Below are positions 61,001 to 64,000 of a DNA stretch of 64,000 nt, piece after piece (the first letter of the stretch is position 1; each line of letters opens with the position of its first letter). A program made the translations under genes and the position numbers. The notes under the pieces are model-generated. The model did no database searches and had not been told where the DNA came from. It saw only the letters and a list, made by a program, of their open reading frames with translations. The stretch is from Branchiostoma floridae (lineage: Eukaryota > Chordata > Leptocardii > Amphioxiformes > Branchiostomatidae): NCBI RefSeq assembly GCF_000003815.2, contig NC_049989.1, forward strand, positions 13,101,420-13,165,419, written 5' to 3'.

Positions 61001-62641
61001 TTAATTTGAATTCTAATGTGTTAAAAGTATCCACTATTACATCCAACATTTGAAACAAGCAACTGTTCCAAACTTTTGTATGATACTTCTATTCTGCAAT
61101 ATTTCTGATTAGCACAACATGGATATCAATTACACTGTAATTGTAAATCTAAAAATCTGTACATGTAATTCAAAAATCATATCCAGTTGTTTTTGTAGCC
61201 ATTTGGCGTATCTTATTACCTGGATGTCTAACCTTCATCGACATATGAAAATTTAGTTTTCTGAAATATGTTTGCTTGTAGATCACCAGAAAAGTTTTCA
61301 ACTTTAATGCATTAGATTTGTGTGGAATTTTGTCTTAACACTCACTTTTGAAAAGTTTTGATTCAATTTAAGAGAGATTAAGGTTTAAGGAAGTCTACAA
61401 ATGAAATATAAAATGACAGCATCCCATCACTGCTATATTCATATATACTGTAGCCTCTATTGTTCCAGAACTGAGCTCTGTTTCCAGCACTGAAGACCAG
61501 AGTAGCACTACAAAAGGTGAGTGTGTTTTCTGAAGGGTTCTTATCTTTCACTTACCAAGTAATAAGTCTGTTCTGGGACAAAGTAGTCCTTTTGAAAATT
61601 TTGCTTCCAGGTGAATAATTCTCACTGGCTGAAACCAGGCCAGGGTTGTAGCCAGCCTGAAATCATTTTCCATCCCCTCAATTTTGAATCCTATCGAGCG
61701 CCCAAGGTGCGACGTTCCTAGGGGCGTCTGGAGGCTTGCTCCCCTGGAAAATTTTGAAATCTTGACCACCTGAAATGCTATTTCCTACATTTTGAGATGA
61801 GAATTTTGCTGGTAGACTAAGTTGTTCAACAACATCTGTTTTGGTGAAAAATTACACAAGGGAGATCTTTACATATCGATTTTTGTCCGTCACAGAGGAC
61901 AGAATGGGCAAAATTTTATGTCGTCCCCAGCTGCAAAATTCCCTCAAAGGATGGTAGGACAGGTGCTTGCTACAACCCTGAACCAGGCATTTTAGCCTTC
62001 CATTGTTTTCTTATTAATGAATTGAGAAATAACTGTTTTTGCACTGAATATTGATAGCTGGGTATGAAAGAATTCAAGGTATGATGTGTTTAAACATGGA
62101 TGTCATCATGAAGTTTTATTGCCTGTAAGTTTTCTAAGAGAAAATACAGCACTTTGGTACGGACCACTGCAGTGAAAACATTTTTCTTGTACAATGTATA
62201 TAATAATCAAAGCTACAAATGTACATTCCTATATCTTGATATCTACTACATGTAATTGAGTGTATGCATTTTGAGTTCGCAGGGATTTAATTTCGCGGTG
62301 GCGCGAAAAGGGACTTTTCGCAGTGGTTTTAAGTTCACGTTAGCGCCATGGAAAAAATGTTCACTGTGGTTTTAAATTTGCAGTAAAACGGTCATTGCGA
62401 AAACCGCGAACATTAAACCACCACAAAAGTTTCTGCATTTACAGAAAATGATTCTTTTTGATTAGGCAAAAGCAATAATTTTCTATATTCTTTTTTTTTC
62501 CTTTTTAAAATCCACAGAGGACAAGTTAGATGAACTGAAGACCCTGTTTCTTGAGGAGGAGATCCGGGACCTGAAGTACGCCCTGCGCGAGGCCCGGAGT
62601 AGGAACCAGTATCTTACACAGATCATCCAGCAGAGCGGAAG
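58088..62641 (+). CDS. CCDC74: CCDC74-like coiled-coil protein, first four exons
   Basis: Exons 58088-58454, 59164-59211, 61469-61516 and 62518-62641 are joined by phase-1 introns that all keep frame. After a Pro/Arg-rich leader, LQKSMNFLKQQHGDVLKSLH and DEIEGLKRENK run on across the junction into DLHFKLIM. This is the N-terminal CCDC92/CCDC74 family domain (human CCDC74A has [20 protein letters not shown] in the same place). Exon 4 supplies a second helix (EEEIRDLKYALREARSRNQ). The last donor (GTGAGA at 62642) points to more exons beyond 64000. CCDC74 proteins are linked to microtubules in mitosis, and CCDC92 to centrosomes. The start at 58088 is the first ATG in frame; an upstream GTG at 58061 is not used in animals. 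Confidence 0.85.
59585..59775. mobile_element. Truncated copy of the GGTTGTAGCCAGC hAT MITE
   Basis: Matches 10130-10271 from CTCAAAATGCAGGAAATAGC through CATTTCAGAGGGTCTAGATT to the right end GGCTGGCTACAACCCTG, but the left CAGGG end is not present. In an intron of the CCDC74-like gene. Confidence 0.75.
60342..60450. mobile_element. Palindromic head-to-head copy of the CAACTGGATATG repeat
   Basis: AAAAAGTAGTTACTCAAG, AACTGGATAT then TTTTGG is followed within about 20 bases by ATATCCAGTTGCTTGAGTAA, CTACTTTTT. The text after that (GCGTATCTTATTACCTAGAT) matches the inverse of 16465-16497. The arrangement forms a hairpin with a short A-rich loop, in an intron of the CCDC74-like gene. Confidence 0.75.
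61178..61247. repeat. Fragment of the CAACTGGATATG repeat
   Basis: CATATCCAGTTGTTTTTGTA, GGCGTATCTTATTACCTGGA and TGTCTAACC match the right half of 60390-60450 and the inverse of 16462-16520. Confidence 0.65.
61641..61980. mobile_element. hAT-type MITE with perfect 8-bp target duplication
   Basis: Starts CAGGGTTGTAGCCAGCC and ends TGCTTGCTACAACCCTG. The octamer AACCAGGC is present on both sides (61633-61640 and 61981-61988). It is in reverse orientation to the copy at 10052 and longer (340 against 220 bp), retaining an additional central part with CTGGTAGACTAAGTTG. In intron 3 of the CCDC74-like gene. Confidence 0.9.
62272..62445. mobile_element. Inverted-repeat MITE of the TTTTAAGTTCGCGGT family (copy 2)
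   Basis: TGAGTTCGCAGGGATTTAAT, TTCGCGGTGGCGCG on the left is mirrored by CGCGAACATTAAACCACC, ACAAAAGTTTCTGCATTTAC on the right, with TGGTTTTAAGTTCACG in the middle. Similar to 34075-34280. It ends about 70 bp upstream of exon 4 of the CCDC74-like gene. A further piece (GTGGTTTTAAGTTCGCATTG) runs off the window end at about 63978. Confidence 0.72.
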
Positions 62642-62722
62642 GTGAGACAAACGGAACAGCTTCCCTCAGTTGGGACAGTGTCAAAACAGTGTACAAAATA
62701 CTTTTCTGAGCCATCATACCAG

Positions 62723-62935
62723 CTCAAAAAAGAACAAGAAACAGCCATGACTTCAAGTACCAGAGTTACCAACCTAGGATTGATGTGTTCAAAAATTCGT
62801 ATTTTCCCAGAACTATCGTAGAGTGGAATTTGTTATCACCAAGCACAGTAGGGGCATCTTCTCTGGATAGTTTTAAAGAACGCTTGCAGATAGATGTGCT
62901 AAAGTTAGGTGTGACAGGTCGTTCGGTGTAATATA
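62723..62935 (+). pseudogene. CR1/L2-type LINE C-terminal scrap
   Basis: A plus-strand frame reads PRIDVFKNSYFPRTIVEWN, LLSPSTVGASSLDSFKERL and stops at about 62930. The block FFPRTVxxWNxLP...SLxxFKxRL is typical of the end of CR1/L2/RTE-like reverse transcriptase polyproteins. A GATACA microsatellite-like tail at about 63006-63020 fits a LINE 3' end. It begins 80 bp after exon 4 of the CCDC74-like gene and is not part of it. Confidence 0.75.
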
Positions 62936-63021
62936 AGCAGCTGCTGCAGCGCCGCGTGCCTGCGAAGCTGGTGTGTTACGCCAAACGGCGGTTATACCGA
63001 CTATATAGATACAGATACAGA

Positions 63022-63700
63022 GGTTGCACAGTGTGCAACCTGGGGCAAAACTACGTTTCACAACTTAATTTCAAGTTGCACCACCTACAATTCACTAATT
63101 TCTGAAAATATATCATCAGGTCCAATACATAACCTTTTACTACTTGTTTCAAACTAAAAAATCAAGTAAATTGACAACAAAATCGAGTTCTGAGGCTCAA
63201 AATCTAAGTTGCAACCTGTGCAACCTGAGTTTAAAAGTAAGTTGCACCAAGCAAAAAGTTGTTGCAATGTGCAAGTGGGTATTTTGCACGCTGCAAAAGA
63301 CACCATTTATTTTCTCAATCCAAATCCTTCTTTTCAAAATCCAAAATGTACGTCCAGAGAAGTTGTCAACCATTTCTTGATGCTTGTTGTATAATATAGA
63401 GCAGTACTGAAAGATCCATATACTAAAGGTTATACAAGCATTTGTACAAATTGAAAATTTAAAGCAAGGACTGTGTTAAGATTTATGTATTGAAAAGAGG
63501 AGGAAAATCATAAATATGTTGAAGATTGGTGAGAAGGGATGCATAATTTATTTTAGGTTTCCCATTTTCATTTCAGTTCCACAGATTTCGCTATTATAAT
63601 AGTGTAACTTGCCCTAAATTGGGTGTGCAGGTGCATATTTTGATTGAGAAAATGTGGTACTGTTAAAGTGGAAATGTGAGGGTTTTTTTTGTTTTGTGGT
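63022..63700. other. Intronic AT-rich stretch
   Basis: Contains repeated GTTGCAACCTGTGCAACCTG motifs (about 63020-63060 and 63210-63270) in both orientations, which may be another degenerate inverted-repeat element. No exon was found. Confidence 0.35.
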
Positions 63701-63958
63701 AGCGATATAATAGATGGTATGCTGTACTTCGATCCCGGCCGAGTCATACCAAAGACTATAAAAATGGTACATGCTGCTTTCTCTGCTTAGCACTCAGCAT
63801 TCGGGAAAGAGTATGGAAGTTGAACACACACCACTACCAGTGGACTAGCCCCCTGCTGTAGTGATTGCGTTGTGTGTGGCCCAGAGCTAACGAAACAGAG
63901 ATGGGCACCGCTCTATGCGCCAGAAATGGGCACTGCCCTTGGCGCGGGACGGGTTTAA
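63700..63958 (+). mobile_element. Probable tRNA-derived SINE fragment
   Basis: CTTCGATCCCGGCCGAGTC resembles a tRNA T-arm / B box (GGTTCGANTCC). It is followed by ATACCAAAGACTATAAAAAT, GGTACATGCTGCTTTCTCTG and CTTAGCACTCAGCATTCGGG, the layout of a tRNA-headed SINE. A recognisable A box is missing, so the 5' part is truncated or decayed. Confidence 0.5.
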
Positions 63959-64000
63959 CTTTTTTTTTTTTAATGCTGTGGTTTTAAGTTCGCATTGAAA

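Noticed and set aside
62723-62935. Additional exon of the CCDC74-like gene
   Set aside because: The translation matches the C-terminus of CR1/L2-type LINEs, not a coiled coil, and lacks a suitable splice acceptor in phase.

Overview
The window looks like a piece of an invertebrate deuterostome nuclear genome, most likely a cephalochordate (Branchiostoma-type amphioxus). Genes are split by short GT-AG introns, families shared with vertebrates lie side by side (LRRC74, U1 snRNA, MARCHF5, an alpha-1,3-fucosyltransferase, CCDC74), and introns and spacers are packed with small inverted-repeat transposons, LINE scraps and a 5S-rRNA-derived SINE. Two runs of N (32387-32605 and 36739-37049) are assembly gaps. 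The species is an inference; no marker was searched.

Layout. 1-9500: no supported gene; a 17-bp minisatellite between two long direct repeats, two LINE relics, a 19-bp tandem array, a large foldback element and one MITE. 9504-26375 (-): a 13-exon LRRC74-like gene whose exons join in frame to a 549-residue leucine-rich-repeat protein with two C-terminal EF-hands; its introns hold at least ten mobile elements. 27405-27570 (+): a U1 snRNA gene. 28015-30431 (+): MARCHF5-like mitochondrial RING-CH ubiquitin ligase in three exons. 33054-41812 (-): a large secreted protein of unrecognised family (signal peptide, about 980 residues of beta-rich repeats in one giant exon, then coiled-coil and Ala/Gly-rich helical exons), interrupted by a gap. 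41900-52050: three diverged, roughly colinear copies of a low-copy unit, each broken by different transposons. 53481-54848 (-): an intronless GT10 fucosyltransferase. 58088-62641 and probably beyond (+): the first four exons of a CCDC74-like coiled-coil gene.

The genes do not form an obvious pathway. LRRC74, U1 and MARCHF5 are close together around a compact intergenic region with outward-facing 5' ends. The candidate for an undescribed system is the 33-42 kb secreted beta-repeat/helical protein. All exon boundaries were read by eye from splice sites and reading-frame continuity, without transcript data.
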